Shown: positions 25,753 to 34,710 of the stretch, piece by piece
Position numbering within the stretch: the first letter of the stretch is position 1
Layout of the letters: every line of letters begins with the position of its first letter
Assembly (NCBI GenBank): GCA_015067215.1
Contig: SVMW01000009.1
Span: forward strand, 1 to 64,000
Direction: 5' to 3'
Length of the DNA stretch: 64,000 nucleotides
DNA from: Oscillospiraceae bacterium
GTDB taxonomy: Bacteria; Bacillota; Clostridia; Oscillospirales; Ruminococcaceae
Position numbers and translations under genes: made by a program
Notes under the pieces: model-generated
Told to the model about the DNA's origin: nothing
The model's input: only the letters and a program-made list of their open reading frames with translations
Databases searched by the model: none

Positions 25753-27192
25753 TCAGCTGTGTTTAATCATTGCTTTGTAGAAATCCACCGCAGGTGTAAG
25801 TGCTCCGCGGAAAATATTTTCATTAAGGGCATGAATGCTGCCGTATTGCTGTTTATCAATGTACAAAGGCGCAAATCGCAAAGCATTGTCTGTAACATCA
25901 CGATAAAATTTTGCGTCTGTACCGCCTGTCATAACATAAGGACAAATCTGCACACCGGGATAAATATCCTTTGCCACCTGTTCAACAAGATGGAAAGGCT
26001 GACTTTCAAAACTTACAACAGGACAGGATTTGTCGTAGTATATAACTTCGCTTTCAATATCATATTTTTTTGCAAAGTCAGATATGATTTTAATGCTTTC
26101 ATCTGCATCCTGATGAGGAATGAAACGCATATTTCCTGTTACATAAGCTTCCTGCGGGAGTACATTGTATCCGTCAGAACCTTTTGCTGTGGTAAATGCA
26201 AGTGTTGTGCGTACCATTGCACCTGCCGCTGAACTGATGGATGGAAGCAGTTTAAGCAAAAGTTTTTCAAACAACCATAAGTTTGAAAAAATTGTCTTCA
26301 TTGCAAAGGACATATTTGGCGTCATACGTCTGAACATTTCCCTTACTGTTGGGCTCATTTCGCTGCGGAAAGGATAGTTTTTTTCCACATCCACCATAAA
26401 TTTGCCAAGTCGTACAAGCGGTGTGTTTTTAGTAGGTGCAGATGCATGGCCGCCATTGCTTTTGGCAACAAATTTAATGTCTCCGTAACCTTTTTCCACG
26501 ACCCCAACCATACCGTAAACACCTTTTACGCCACCTACGGGTTCTTCCAGAATCATACCGCCTTCGTCCATAAGATAAGCCAGCTTGACACCATTGTTTT
26601 TAAGGTAGTCTACCGTTGCAGGTGCACCGCCACCGCTCCATTCTTCTGTACAGCTGGATGCAATATACACGTCACATTCAGGCTCAAAACCTTCTTTAAG
26701 CAGTTCTTCAACTGCCTGAAGCATACAGAAAAGGCTTGCTTTGGTATCTACCGTACCTCTGCCCCATACTCTGCCGCTTTCATCTGTATCTCCTGAAAAA
26801 GCTCCGTGTTCCCATTTGCCGTTTGCTTCCACAACATCGTGATGGCTCATAAAAAGAACCGGTTCCGTTTTACCTTTGCCGTTCCATTTAAAAAGCAGGC
26901 TGCCGTCCAGAACAATTTTTTCGCATTTTTCGTGTACAGCAGGAAACAGTTTTTCCATTTCTTTGTGAAGTTCAAGAAACTTTGAAATGTCTGTCTGTCC
27001 GCGGAAGGAAATTGTTTCTTTCTGTATCATTTTTGCCAGTTTGTCACCATATTCAACGGCACGCCGGCTGTTATTGTCAATTTTAACCTGAGCCGTTGCA
27101 GCTTCGGTTGGTTTTACCGAAACTGAACGGAGTACAACTGTTAACGCAAGCACTGCAACCACTGCAATAATTGCCAATAAGATCCACAACAT
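25753..27192 (-). CDS. M20 family metallopeptidase with N-terminal membrane anchor
   Basis: A 479-aa protein: one N-terminal helix (~3-21), then an M20 dipeptidase/PM20D1-type catalytic domain with SHHDVV, GRGTVDTKA (metal-bridging Asp), CTEEWSG (catalytic Glu) and TGGTDAKFYRDV, and a lid domain with GGHASAPTKNTP. It cleaves or deacylates small peptides or N-acyl amino acids, probably at the membrane face. It is the last gene of an operon with two membrane proteins, suggesting uptake or export coupled to hydrolysis. Confidence 0.9.
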   Translation of the reverse strand: MLWILLAIIAVVAVLALTVVLRSVSVKPTEAATAQVKIDNNSRRAVEYGDKLAKMIQKETISFRGQTDISKFLELHKEMEKLFPAVHEKCEKIVLDGSLLFKWNGKGKTEPVLFMSHHDVVEANGKWEHGAFSGDTDESGRVWGRGTVDTKASLFCMLQAVEELLKEGFEPECDVYIASSCTEEWSGGGAPATVDYLKNNGVKLAYLMDEGGMILEEPVGGVKGVYGMVGVVEKGYGDIKFVAKSNGGHASAPTKNTPLVRLGKFMVDVEKNYPFRSEMSPTVREMFRRMTPNMSFAMKTIFSNLWLFEKLLLKLLPSISSAAGAMVRTTLAFTTAKGSDGYNVLPQEAYVTGNMRFIPHQDADESIKIISDFAKKYDIESEVIYYDKSCPVVSFESQPFHLVEQVAKDIYPGVQICPYVMTGGTDAKFYRDVTDNALRFAPLYIDKQQYGSIHALNENIFRGALTPAVDFYKAMIKHS

Positions 27193-27210
27193 TATCTAAT
27201 CCTCCGCTGT

Positions 27211-27888
27211 TTATTTAAGTTTTCCCTTTTTGAAAAGCACAAAGCCTATTACCAAAGCCATAGCACCGCAAGGAATCATAAGAACACTTGTCTGGTTAAT
27301 CATTGAAGGTACAAAAATACACAGCAATGTCATTGCCAAAACAGGTAAAACTGCTATCTGTGGTGCCTTTGCAAAATATTTAAGCCCAAGTGCGCCAAAC
27401 AATGCAGGAACAACATTGTTGAACGCAGGCAGAAGAACTTCGCTCTGCAGTACAGGCTGAAGCGGAACCATAAGCAATACCCCTGCAACAATAACAAGTG
27501 TTGTAACAATTGCACTTGTTGCAGAACTTATTGTGGCAACAATTTCATTTTCTGCTGTGCCGTGTTTTGTGCCCGCAATATCCTGCGCATTCATAACGCA
27601 AGGAATTTTCATATTTGTAACGTTACCGGTAATAAATGAAATGTAACTTGCACCTACACCAAGCATTGGCGCATAAACAAGAAATTCAACAAAAGAAACC
27701 GGCAGATAAATTACCGCAACTTTGGCATAACCTGCAAGAAAACCATCCAGCTCAGGTGAAATACCATAAATTGCACCGAAAACAAATGGTACTGCAATAA
27801 GCAAAGCTATTGTTGCCAACATAAGCGTTCTGCCAAGACGATGCAGACCATTATTAAATTCCTGTATGTATTTTTCTTTTTCTGTCAT
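27211..27888 (-). CDS. Membrane protein, putative transporter subunit next to DUF5058
   Basis: A 225-aa protein with about six helices and a conserved-looking polar stretch AGTKHGTAENEIVATISSATSA between helices 3 and 4. I do not recognise its family. It lies 15 bp after a DUF5058 gene and 18 bp before the M20 peptidase, so the two membrane proteins probably form one permease for the peptidase substrate or product. GAGGTG precedes the ATG. Confidence 0.6.
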   Translation of the reverse strand: MTEKEKYIQEFNNGLHRLGRTLMLATIALLIAVPFVFGAIYGISPELDGFLAGYAKVAVIYLPVSFVEFLVYAPMLGVGASYISFITGNVTNMKIPCVMNAQDIAGTKHGTAENEIVATISSATSAIVTTLVIVAGVLLMVPLQPVLQSEVLLPAFNNVVPALFGALGLKYFAKAPQIAVLPVLAMTLLCIFVPSMINQTSVLMIPCGAMALVIGFVLFKKGKLK

Positions 27889-27903
27889 AATTACTGCACC
27901 TCC

Positions 27904-28656
27904 TTAAAGAATAAAGCCAAAGCCTACTGCTGCGGCCATTGCAACCAGCATGCTTGCAGCAAGGCTGAAGTTTTCAAGGCTTGCTTTGCCTTTTTTCTGG
28001 ATTAAAATTTCAAACACAGCCATTGCCGCTGCTGCAACAAGTGCAACCAGCAAAGGCATTATGTCACTTCCCTGTCTTGGAACAGCTTTACCTATGTAAG
28101 CACCTATGTAAGCACCGCACAGACCGATAAACATAGCCGTTGTTGCATGTGCACCAAAACCCGGTTTGCTTTCGCTATTTGTTTCCTTTTTAGGATTGCT
28201 TTTAAGTTTTGCAAGGTATTTTTTGAGAAAAAATATAGTAAAGAACAAACCGCCAAGGATACCCACTGTCATAACAAGCGCAATTGTAATAAATGCCTGA
28301 AGGCTCATTTCTTCCAGTCTCAAACCCGACAGACCTATGCTCTGTGCTGCAATTTCGGCAACATTGAGTTCATACTGCAATGAACCGATAACAGAAAGTC
28401 GCAGCCAGGAAAGCGGAACGCCAAGTGTACCGCTGAGTGCAACAACGCCAAGCAGAATGCTGATGGATGGCAGAAGTGTAAATGTTGCACTGGATGTAAT
28501 TGTCTTTTTAAGAACTGCTTTGTCCATGCCGATTTTAATGCCTGCACGATAGCATTTTATTAATATGTACAGACACATTATTGTGATAAACAGCAAAACT
28601 GCCGCAACAATAAGGTAAAATGACAATGCATTTACCTGTGATAAATATTCATTCAT
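27904..28656 (-). CDS. DUF5058 family membrane protein
   Basis: A 250-aa protein with six or seven helices; the N-terminal helix is followed by YRAGIKIGMDKAVLKKTITSSATFTLLPS, a pattern I associate with DUF5058. A basic cytoplasmic loop (KYLAKLKSNPKKE) splits the two halves. It is the first gene of the DUF5058-membrane protein-M20 operon. The function is unknown; a transport role is inferred from the partner genes. Confidence 0.7.
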   Translation of the reverse strand: MNEYLSQVNALSFYLIVAAVLLFITIMCLYILIKCYRAGIKIGMDKAVLKKTITSSATFTLLPSISILLGVVALSGTLGVPLSWLRLSVIGSLQYELNVAEIAAQSIGLSGLRLEEMSLQAFITIALVMTVGILGGLFFTIFFLKKYLAKLKSNPKKETNSESKPGFGAHATTAMFIGLCGAYIGAYIGKAVPRQGSDIMPLLVALVAAAAMAVFEILIQKKGKASLENFSLAASMLVAMAAAVGFGFIL

Positions 28657-28998
28657 TTTTTTCGCCCCTTTATAAATCAGTCCGCAAGCTTAAACCCGTC
28701 TGCGATAACTGTATTTTACAAACATTTCCTTATTTTTTCAGATAATATCTTCACGGATTATCTTTTCTAGTATTAATAATATCAAAAAATTACCGCAAAG
28801 TACTTATGTTTTTTATATTGTACCACATATATCACCTTTACAAAACATTTTTTAATCGAAATATATGGATTTTTGTTGATTTTTGATGTATTTTATTTTA
28901 TTATATATATTAATTATTATGAATAATTATGTCCAAAAATCGTTTCCAACTTCTAACTATAAAAATATTTCAAGTTATATCTCAGAGGTGAATATTTT
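28657..28998. promoter_or_regulatory. 342-bp AT-rich divergent intergenic region
   Basis: No gene is seen. On the minus strand TTGATA (28780-28785) and GATAAT (28757-28762), 17 bp apart, can drive the DUF5058 operon. On the plus strand TTGATG (28883-28888) and TATATT (28906-28911), also 17 bp apart, can drive the AraC gene. The region may hold AraC binding sites, but no clear direct repeats were found by eye. Confidence 0.55.
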
Positions 28999-29844
28999 AT
29001 GACCAATCCGTACAGACAATCGTACAAGCAGAAACTGCTGGACAATGCCAGTCTGGCAATATTCAACTGCGGTCTGCAAAGCTGCAGTCCAAACCATTCC
29101 TGGGGGCCTGGCATCCGCGACCATTACCTTATTCATTTTGTTATTTCCGGTAAAGGCAGTTATATCTGCGGCGGCAAAACTTTTCAGCTTAAAGCCGGCG
29201 ATTTGTTTCTTATCAAACCATCACAGGTTGTTTATTATGTAGCCGACCCAAGTGAACCTTGGGAATACTATTGGGTAGGTTTTAACGGCACATATGCTCA
29301 GAAACTTGTTTCTCATCTTCCGTTCAAAGACACTAACCCTGTTTACACCCCACTTGAATTTGAAGAATATAAGGATTATCTTTACAAAATTTATACAAAC
29401 AGCGGCAATACTATCAAACACACAACAGCTATGGTTGGTTATCTTTATCTGTTTTTATCCCGTCTTGTGGAAGAAAACACAGTAAACACACAGCCTCAGG
29501 CTGCTGCACAGTCCAATTATGTCATTGATGCTATCAAGTATATTCAGTTCAACTATTCATCAGATATCAGTGTGGACGACATTGCTGGTGCAGTAGGCAT
29601 AAGCCGCAGCCATCTGTACAGAGTTTTCATATCCAATCTTAACCAGTCCCCTATTGATTATCTGACTGAATACAGAATTAACGAAGCATGTAATCTTATC
29701 AGGAATACAAACCTTTCAATTTCTGAAATTGCTGTTTCTGTAGGTTTCTTTGACCAGTTCTATTTTTCAAGGGTATTCAAAAAAATCAAAAAAGTTCCGC
29801 CAAGCAAATATTTGCAGAGTCTGGAAGCTCAGGGAGAATTATGA
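28999..29844 (+). CDS. AraC family transcriptional regulator
   Basis: A 281-aa protein: an N-terminal cupin sensor (HFVISGKGSYICGGKTFQLKAGDLFLIKP, here summarised) and two C-terminal helix-turn-helix motifs (ISVDDIAGAVGISRSHLYRVF and ISEIAVSVGFFDQFYFSRVFKK). Such regulators usually sense sugars. AGAGGTGA precedes the ATG. Its stop overlaps the lipoprotein start (ATGA), pointing to a linked function. The target could be itself, the lipoprotein or the divergent operon. Confidence 0.93.
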   Translation: MTNPYRQSYKQKLLDNASLAIFNCGLQSCSPNHSWGPGIRDHYLIHFVISGKGSYICGGKTFQLKAGDLFLIKPSQVVYYVADPSEPWEYYWVGFNGTYAQKLVSHLPFKDTNPVYTPLEFEEYKDYLYKIYTNSGNTIKHTTAMVGYLYLFLSRLVEENTVNTQPQAAAQSNYVIDAIKYIQFNYSSDISVDDIAGAVGISRSHLYRVFISNLNQSPIDYLTEYRINEACNLIRNTNLSISEIAVSVGFFDQFYFSRVFKKIKKVPPSKYLQSLEAQGEL

Positions 29845-30755
29845 AAAAACTGATTATTCTTTTGTTTTCTCTCATTTTTATTTTTTCAGGCTGCAGCACA
29901 AACGAACAGCCTGTATATGATCTTGCAGTCTGCAATACTGAAATGACAGAATTTGCAGAATATCTCAAAGGTTTTGAAAGTGAAAACTATAAACTTGAAA
30001 AAATTGAGTTCTCACAGGAAAAACTGACAGAATTTACCGCTGCTCTTAAAGAAAATACTGACGGACTGAACAGTATTACATTTTACGGCGAAGGCATTGA
30101 TGAAGAACTGGCCGCTTCTCTGATCAAATTTGCAAAACAGATAAACATTCCTGTTACTTTTGCATTTTCTGATATTTCCACAGAAACCCTTACTGTTTAT
30201 GACAAAGCTTTCTGCATAACTACCAATTATACCCATGCAGCTGAAATTACCGCTGTAAAACTTAAACAACTGTGGAGTGAAGGTATAATTGCCGACAGCA
30301 ACGAAGACCAGATTTTTTCCTTTTCAATTATAAAGGAAGAATCTGAAACAGATAATCTGGAAAGCTATTGCAATACACTTATTGCAGGAATAGAACTTTA
30401 CGGTATTCCTATGCAGATTAACAGCACAGTATCCCCGGCAGATATTGCCGATGCACAGAATCTTGCTGATTTAAAGGTTGAAAATGAAGGTATTATTGTT
30501 ATCAGTCCGGACGTGCTTCCTGTTGTATCTCAGTACGCAACTGAAAGCGAAAACGTGGAGATAATAACAATTCAGCAAGGTATTGAAAACAGTTTTGCCG
30601 ACTCAGCATACGACGTAAACTGTTTTATAAATTATAAAGATTATAAGCTTGCTGCTGATGAAATTATTGCGAACTTCAACAACCGTCAGTATCCGCTTAT
30701 TGAAAGTTCTTTCCATGTAAAAGACAGAACTGTATTTATTCCTGCAACTATATAG
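29841..30755 (+). CDS. Lipoprotein with periplasmic sugar-binding-like fold
   Basis: A 304-aa protein with a lipoprotein signal (lipobox FSGC, Cys about residue 18) and alternating beta/alpha segments like type I periplasmic binding proteins (galactose/ribose class), e.g. ITFYGEGIDEELAASLIKFA and KLAADEIIANFNNRQYP. The family's usual sugar-contact motifs are not obvious, so it may be a sensor rather than a transport subunit; no ABC permease is nearby. It is translationally coupled to the AraC regulator. Confidence 0.7.
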   Translation: MKKLIILLFSLIFIFSGCSTNEQPVYDLAVCNTEMTEFAEYLKGFESENYKLEKIEFSQEKLTEFTAALKENTDGLNSITFYGEGIDEELAASLIKFAKQINIPVTFAFSDISTETLTVYDKAFCITTNYTHAAEITAVKLKQLWSEGIIADSNEDQIFSFSIIKEESETDNLESYCNTLIAGIELYGIPMQINSTVSPADIADAQNLADLKVENEGIIVISPDVLPVVSQYATESENVEIITIQQGIENSFADSAYDVNCFINYKDYKLAADEIIANFNNRQYPLIESSFHVKDRTVFIPATI

Positions 30756-30763
30756 GTTAAAAA

Positions 30764-32119
30764 ATGATAAAAAAGAACGATATTATTACTCTGGAAATAA
30801 TTGATATTTCTTCCGACGGCAATGGTGTGGGCAAATATGAAAATATTGCTGTATTTGTACCGATGACCGCTGTAGGAGATGTTTGCAAGGTTAAAATACT
30901 AAAAGTTTTATCCTCCTACTGTTTCGGCAAGGTTGAAGAAATAATCACACCGTCCGCTGACCGCATTGAAAACCTTTGTCCCAACTTTTCAAAATGTGGC
31001 GGATGCGATTTTCTGCATATAAGCTATGAAGCAGAAAAGAAAGCCAAAACAAATTTTGTTAAAAGCTGTTTTGAGCGCATAGGAAAAATTGATGTACCTG
31101 TAAACCAGTGCAAGTCCTGCGACAAAGTGCACCGTTACCGCAACAAGGCGCAGTTCCCCGTGCGAAAAGATGAAAACAACAAGGCAGTAACAGGCTTTTT
31201 TGCTCAGCGTTCACACAGAATTATTCCCTGTAACGACTGTCTGCTGCAGCCTGAACTGCTCAACGAAATTGCCGAATATATTGTTGACAGACTTAACCAG
31301 CTTGGCATAAAAGCTTATGATGAAGAAAAACTGACAGGTCTGATACGCCATATTTATTTCCGTTACGGCGAAGTTACAGGCCAACTTATGGTATGCCTTG
31401 TATCCACAAAGAAAAAAGTATGGAACATTGATGTACTGGTTAAAGACCTTGTTGCAAAGTACCCTATGATTTCCACAGTTGTGCTAAATATAAACGACAA
31501 AAACACCAATGTGATTCTGGGTGAAGAAAACATTGTGCTTTACGGCAACGAAGTTATACAGGATGTGCTTTGCGGTGTAAAAATCACTCTCAGCCCGCAT
31601 TCTTTCTATCAGGTAAACCGTGAAGGAGCTGAAAAACTTTATACCATTGCAAAAGAAGCACTCTGTCTTACGCAGGATGATATTCTGCTTGACCTTTACT
31701 GCGGTGCCGGCACAATAGGGCTTTCAATGGCAAGAGATGTAAAAACACTTGTCGGGGTTGAAATTATCCCTGAAGCTATTGAAAATGCAAAAGAAAATGC
31801 AAAACAAAACGGCATTGACAATGCAAGATTTATCTGTTCCGATGCAGGCCAGGCTGCACAGCTGCTTGTAAAAGAGGGCTTCCGCCCTACCGCCATAGTG
31901 CTTGACCCTGCACGAAAAGGCTGTGACGAAAACACTCTCGATGCTGTGGTGGAAATGGCCCCGAGCCGTATTGCAATGATAAGCTGCAATCCTTCAACCG
32001 CTGCACGCGACTGCAGATATCTGGTTGAAAAGGGTTATAAGGTGCAGTTTATCCAGCCTTTTGACATGTTCCCCCGCACCAAACACTGCGAATGCGTGAT
32101 TCTGCTTTCACAAAATTAA
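30764..32119 (+). CDS. 23S rRNA (uracil-C5)-methyltransferase, RlmD/RumA family
   Basis: A 451-aa protein: an N-terminal TRAM domain (~1-60), an iron-sulfur cysteine cluster (CPNFSKCGGC with a distal CNDC), the SAM motif LDLYCGAGTIGL, VLDPARKG and the catalytic SCNPST. It makes 5-methyluridine in 23S rRNA (position 1939 and/or 747 by homology). It follows the lipoprotein by 8 bp. Which of the RlmCD-type positions it modifies cannot be told from sequence. Confidence 0.92.
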   Translation: MIKKNDIITLEIIDISSDGNGVGKYENIAVFVPMTAVGDVCKVKILKVLSSYCFGKVEEIITPSADRIENLCPNFSKCGGCDFLHISYEAEKKAKTNFVKSCFERIGKIDVPVNQCKSCDKVHRYRNKAQFPVRKDENNKAVTGFFAQRSHRIIPCNDCLLQPELLNEIAEYIVDRLNQLGIKAYDEEKLTGLIRHIYFRYGEVTGQLMVCLVSTKKKVWNIDVLVKDLVAKYPMISTVVLNINDKNTNVILGEENIVLYGNEVIQDVLCGVKITLSPHSFYQVNREGAEKLYTIAKEALCLTQDDILLDLYCGAGTIGLSMARDVKTLVGVEIIPEAIENAKENAKQNGIDNARFICSDAGQAAQLLVKEGFRPTAIVLDPARKGCDENTLDAVVEMAPSRIAMISCNPSTAARDCRYLVEKGYKVQFIQPFDMFPRTKHCECVILLSQN

Positions 32120-32195
32120 CCGTGCAGTATTGCATTTACATGCTTCATAAAAAAAATACATTTAAACCTGTATGCAACATTGGAGAATATACAGC

Positions 32196-33416
32196 ATGAA
32201 GCGAAAAATTTATTTTTGGGTAAAAAAACATATAAACAGCGATACCGTTAAAGTTGCAATGCTGGCTGTGCCGCTGGCTGTTATTCTTGTGCAGCAGATA
32301 GCCGAAGGAACTTTCAGCTGGACCGACTTTTTTGATGTCACTATTCTTGTTACCTTTGTATTTCTTGCAATATGTGATGCTATTGCAAAATTAGTCAAAA
32401 AAAATGTTTCCATAATTGCAGAAGATTCAGCAAAACTGAATAACGATTATGAAAAACTGGCAAAAAAATATAAATGCACAAATCTGGTAAAGTATAACGG
32501 GGTTGTATATCCTGAAGAATGTCTGTGGCTGCGCAGCGGCAATGAGAATATTATAATTGAAGATAACTGTGAAAAATACTACAGTTTACCATCGCTGATT
32601 GCCGATAACTCGCAGGAGATTATGGAAGTGCACAGCGCTTCTACTGTATATAATCAGATTAACATCCGTCTGGATGATTTCAGACAGGATGCTGACAACA
32701 ATTGTGTTGTTCTTAACACTTCCCGCACACAGTATTTTGATTCTTTGCTGACAAACCGCGCCTGTGACTATGTTTTAAGCAAAAAGAAAGTTACTATCCG
32801 CGAATTGTATGAACCGGGTCCTTTCCTGAAACCGTTGTCCCTGTCAAAGATGTCAAATCATCTTGGTTTTAACGGTTTTGTAATTACAAGCGATACCAAA
32901 ACCATTCCGTTTATACTCCGCAATAAAAACCTGTCTATTGCAAAAGGTTTGTGGGCCACAAGTATAGGTGCTTCTTTAAAAACAATGTATGCTCTTGATT
33001 TTAAAGACGGTTTTATGATGAATGAAAACTCTCTGAGCAATGCTATTATTGGAGAAGTTCATGATGAGCTTTATATTTCAGATGATACCGCATTGAACAA
33101 TGATAAAGTTGAGGCAAGCATTTTTGCTTTTTACAGAGATCTTGTTGAATGCGGAAAACCTCAGTTTCTGTTCTGTCTTCAGCTGGAAAACACCACAGAA
33201 GCAGAATTGCAGAAATTAATTACCAAAAAAAGAAACAAAAAAGAATCAACAACAGCAGATGGTGATACAGTATGCTTCTTCTCGGCCGAACAACTTAAAA
33301 AAGCTGAGTTTTACATTGATAAACTCATCATTGAAGGAAAAGAATATCATATGATGCCATCTTCAGTTGTATCCGTTGCACTGTTGCTGAAATATCTGGA
33401 CAGGCCTGAAAGCTGA
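32196..33416 (+). CDS. 2TM protein with a degenerate Nudix-like C-terminal domain
   Basis: A 406-aa protein of unknown function. Two helices (~18-34 and ~47-66) are followed by a short coiled-coil-like stretch (~72-92) and a soluble region. From ~222 it reads NHLGFNGFVITSDTKTIPFILR, a Nudix-type first strand, then a ruined Nudix box: G272-x5-N278-x7-G286-E287-V-x-D290-E291-x-Y293-I294 against the consensus Gx5Ex7REUxEExGU. Architecture resembles 2TM-Nudix effectors of CBASS immunity (Cap16-like), but no CD-NTase is present. ATG 32196 has GGAGA nine bases upstream; the track start at 32172 has none. Confidence 0.55.
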   Translation: MKRKIYFWVKKHINSDTVKVAMLAVPLAVILVQQIAEGTFSWTDFFDVTILVTFVFLAICDAIAKLVKKNVSIIAEDSAKLNNDYEKLAKKYKCTNLVKYNGVVYPEECLWLRSGNENIIIEDNCEKYYSLPSLIADNSQEIMEVHSASTVYNQINIRLDDFRQDADNNCVVLNTSRTQYFDSLLTNRACDYVLSKKKVTIRELYEPGPFLKPLSLSKMSNHLGFNGFVITSDTKTIPFILRNKNLSIAKGLWATSIGASLKTMYALDFKDGFMMNENSLSNAIIGEVHDELYISDDTALNNDKVEASIFAFYRDLVECGKPQFLFCLQLENTTEAELQKLITKKRNKKESTTADGDTVCFFSAEQLKKAEFYIDKLIIEGKEYHMMPSSVVSVALLLKYLDRPES

Positions 33417-33521
33417 TAATTACCATACAGATTCTGTTTTATTAACAATCATATCATCAAGCAACATACTCAAGATTTCTCATTACTTTTTTCAACAATT
33501 TTGTTTTTTAACCTTAAAAAT

Positions 33522-33758
33522 ATGAAACATAAATTCAAAAAATTATCATATTGGTCCTTTTCTCTGGCATTTGTAATTTTTGTATTTTCATACATACTTT
33601 ATCATTATTCAACACCGGCAGGATGGTTTACCTCTGCGTGGCAGTCTGCCCCGGGAAAACCTCTGATTACATTCCTTTTCAGCATATGGGGAGTAATGTT
33701 TCTGTTCAGTGGAGTACTAAACCTTTTAATTGCAAAAATATTTTTTACAGATAAATGA
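33522..33758 (+). CDS. Small 2TM hypothetical protein
   Basis: A 78-aa ORF with two strong hydrophobic helices (YWSFSLAFVIFVFSYILY and the FLFSIWGVMFLFSGVLNLLI stretch). No ribosome binding site is evident before ATG 33522 and the family is unknown. It lies between the 2TM/Nudix-like gene and the kinase, same strand, four bases from the latter. Confidence 0.45.
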   Translation: MKHKFKKLSYWSFSLAFVIFVFSYILYHYSTPAGWFTSAWQSAPGKPLITFLFSIWGVMFLFSGVLNLLIAKIFFTDK

Positions 33759-33762
33759 TATA

Positions 33763-34710
33763 ATGAACTTTACACTTCTGAATTATGCACTGGAACAATA
33801 TAATTTACAGAACAAAACAGCAACATTAACAGGCCATAATGAAAATATGACCTTTAATGTTGCTGACTTATTTATATTGAGAATTCATAAATCTGCCGAT
33901 GTTTTCAATTCTGATTTTCTTTACAAAAATTTATCCCGAAAAGAAATTCATAATACAGAAATGAATCTTCTGAATTATCTTTACAATAAAGGATTTAATG
34001 TTCAGCTGCCTGTTCTCAATAAATACGGAGAATATGTTTCCACTCTTCCTGACGGCACTTTTGCAACTGCAGTCAGTCGGCTTGAAGGAAAAAGTGCAGA
34101 CGATAATGATCTGACCATTGATTATTTCAGAAAACTTGGAGCTTTAATAGCACGCTTTCATAATATTTCAACAGATTTCATATCCGGCAATATTTTAAAA
34201 TATGATACCGCTCTTTGCGATATTCTGTTTTGTCAGCTTGATAAAGCAAACAGTAAAGAATACTTTAACAATACACATTACAACATACTTACAGATATAT
34301 GCTCTATAATAAAAGAAGCATTCTGCACAAACGGGCACAAATTTACTGTTGTACACGGAGATGTTTCACCTGACAATACGCTTATTACCCCTCACGGATT
34401 ATCCCTTATTGATTTTTCATTGTCCGGTATCGGACACCCTATGATTGATGTGGCTTGTATATACAGCTTTATCAAAAACGACGCTATGCGCAGTGCTTTT
34501 GAAGATGCATATACTGCTGGTGGCGGCACTGTTGATAAAGAAATGGTCAATATATGTTATGCATTCAATGAACTTATGGGCATTTTGCTACATATAGATA
34601 AACTATCAACCGAAAGCTGGTTTGAAAGCTGGCTGGACAGTTTATGTGCAAAAGTATTCATTCCTGCAATAAACGGAAAGGATATATTATGGAACAGATT
34701 GAACGAATAA
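33763..34710 (+). CDS. Aminoglycoside/choline phosphotransferase (APH) fold kinase
   Basis: A 315-aa protein with the APH-fold catalytic loop VVHGDVSPDNTLI and the metal-binding LIDFSLSGIGHPMIDVACIY. It phosphorylates a small molecule (choline, homoserine, sugar or drug); the N-lobe is too divergent to choose. The real start is probably ATG 33763 rather than the track's TTG 33730, which overlaps the upstream gene. Its end overlaps the next gene by 22 bp, so they are cotranscribed. Confidence 0.8.
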   Translation: MNFTLLNYALEQYNLQNKTATLTGHNENMTFNVADLFILRIHKSADVFNSDFLYKNLSRKEIHNTEMNLLNYLYNKGFNVQLPVLNKYGEYVSTLPDGTFATAVSRLEGKSADDNDLTIDYFRKLGALIARFHNISTDFISGNILKYDTALCDILFCQLDKANSKEYFNNTHYNILTDICSIIKEAFCTNGHKFTVVHGDVSPDNTLITPHGLSLIDFSLSGIGHPMIDVACIYSFIKNDAMRSAFEDAYTAGGGTVDKEMVNICYAFNELMGILLHIDKLSTESWFESWLDSLCAKVFIPAINGKDILWNRLNE

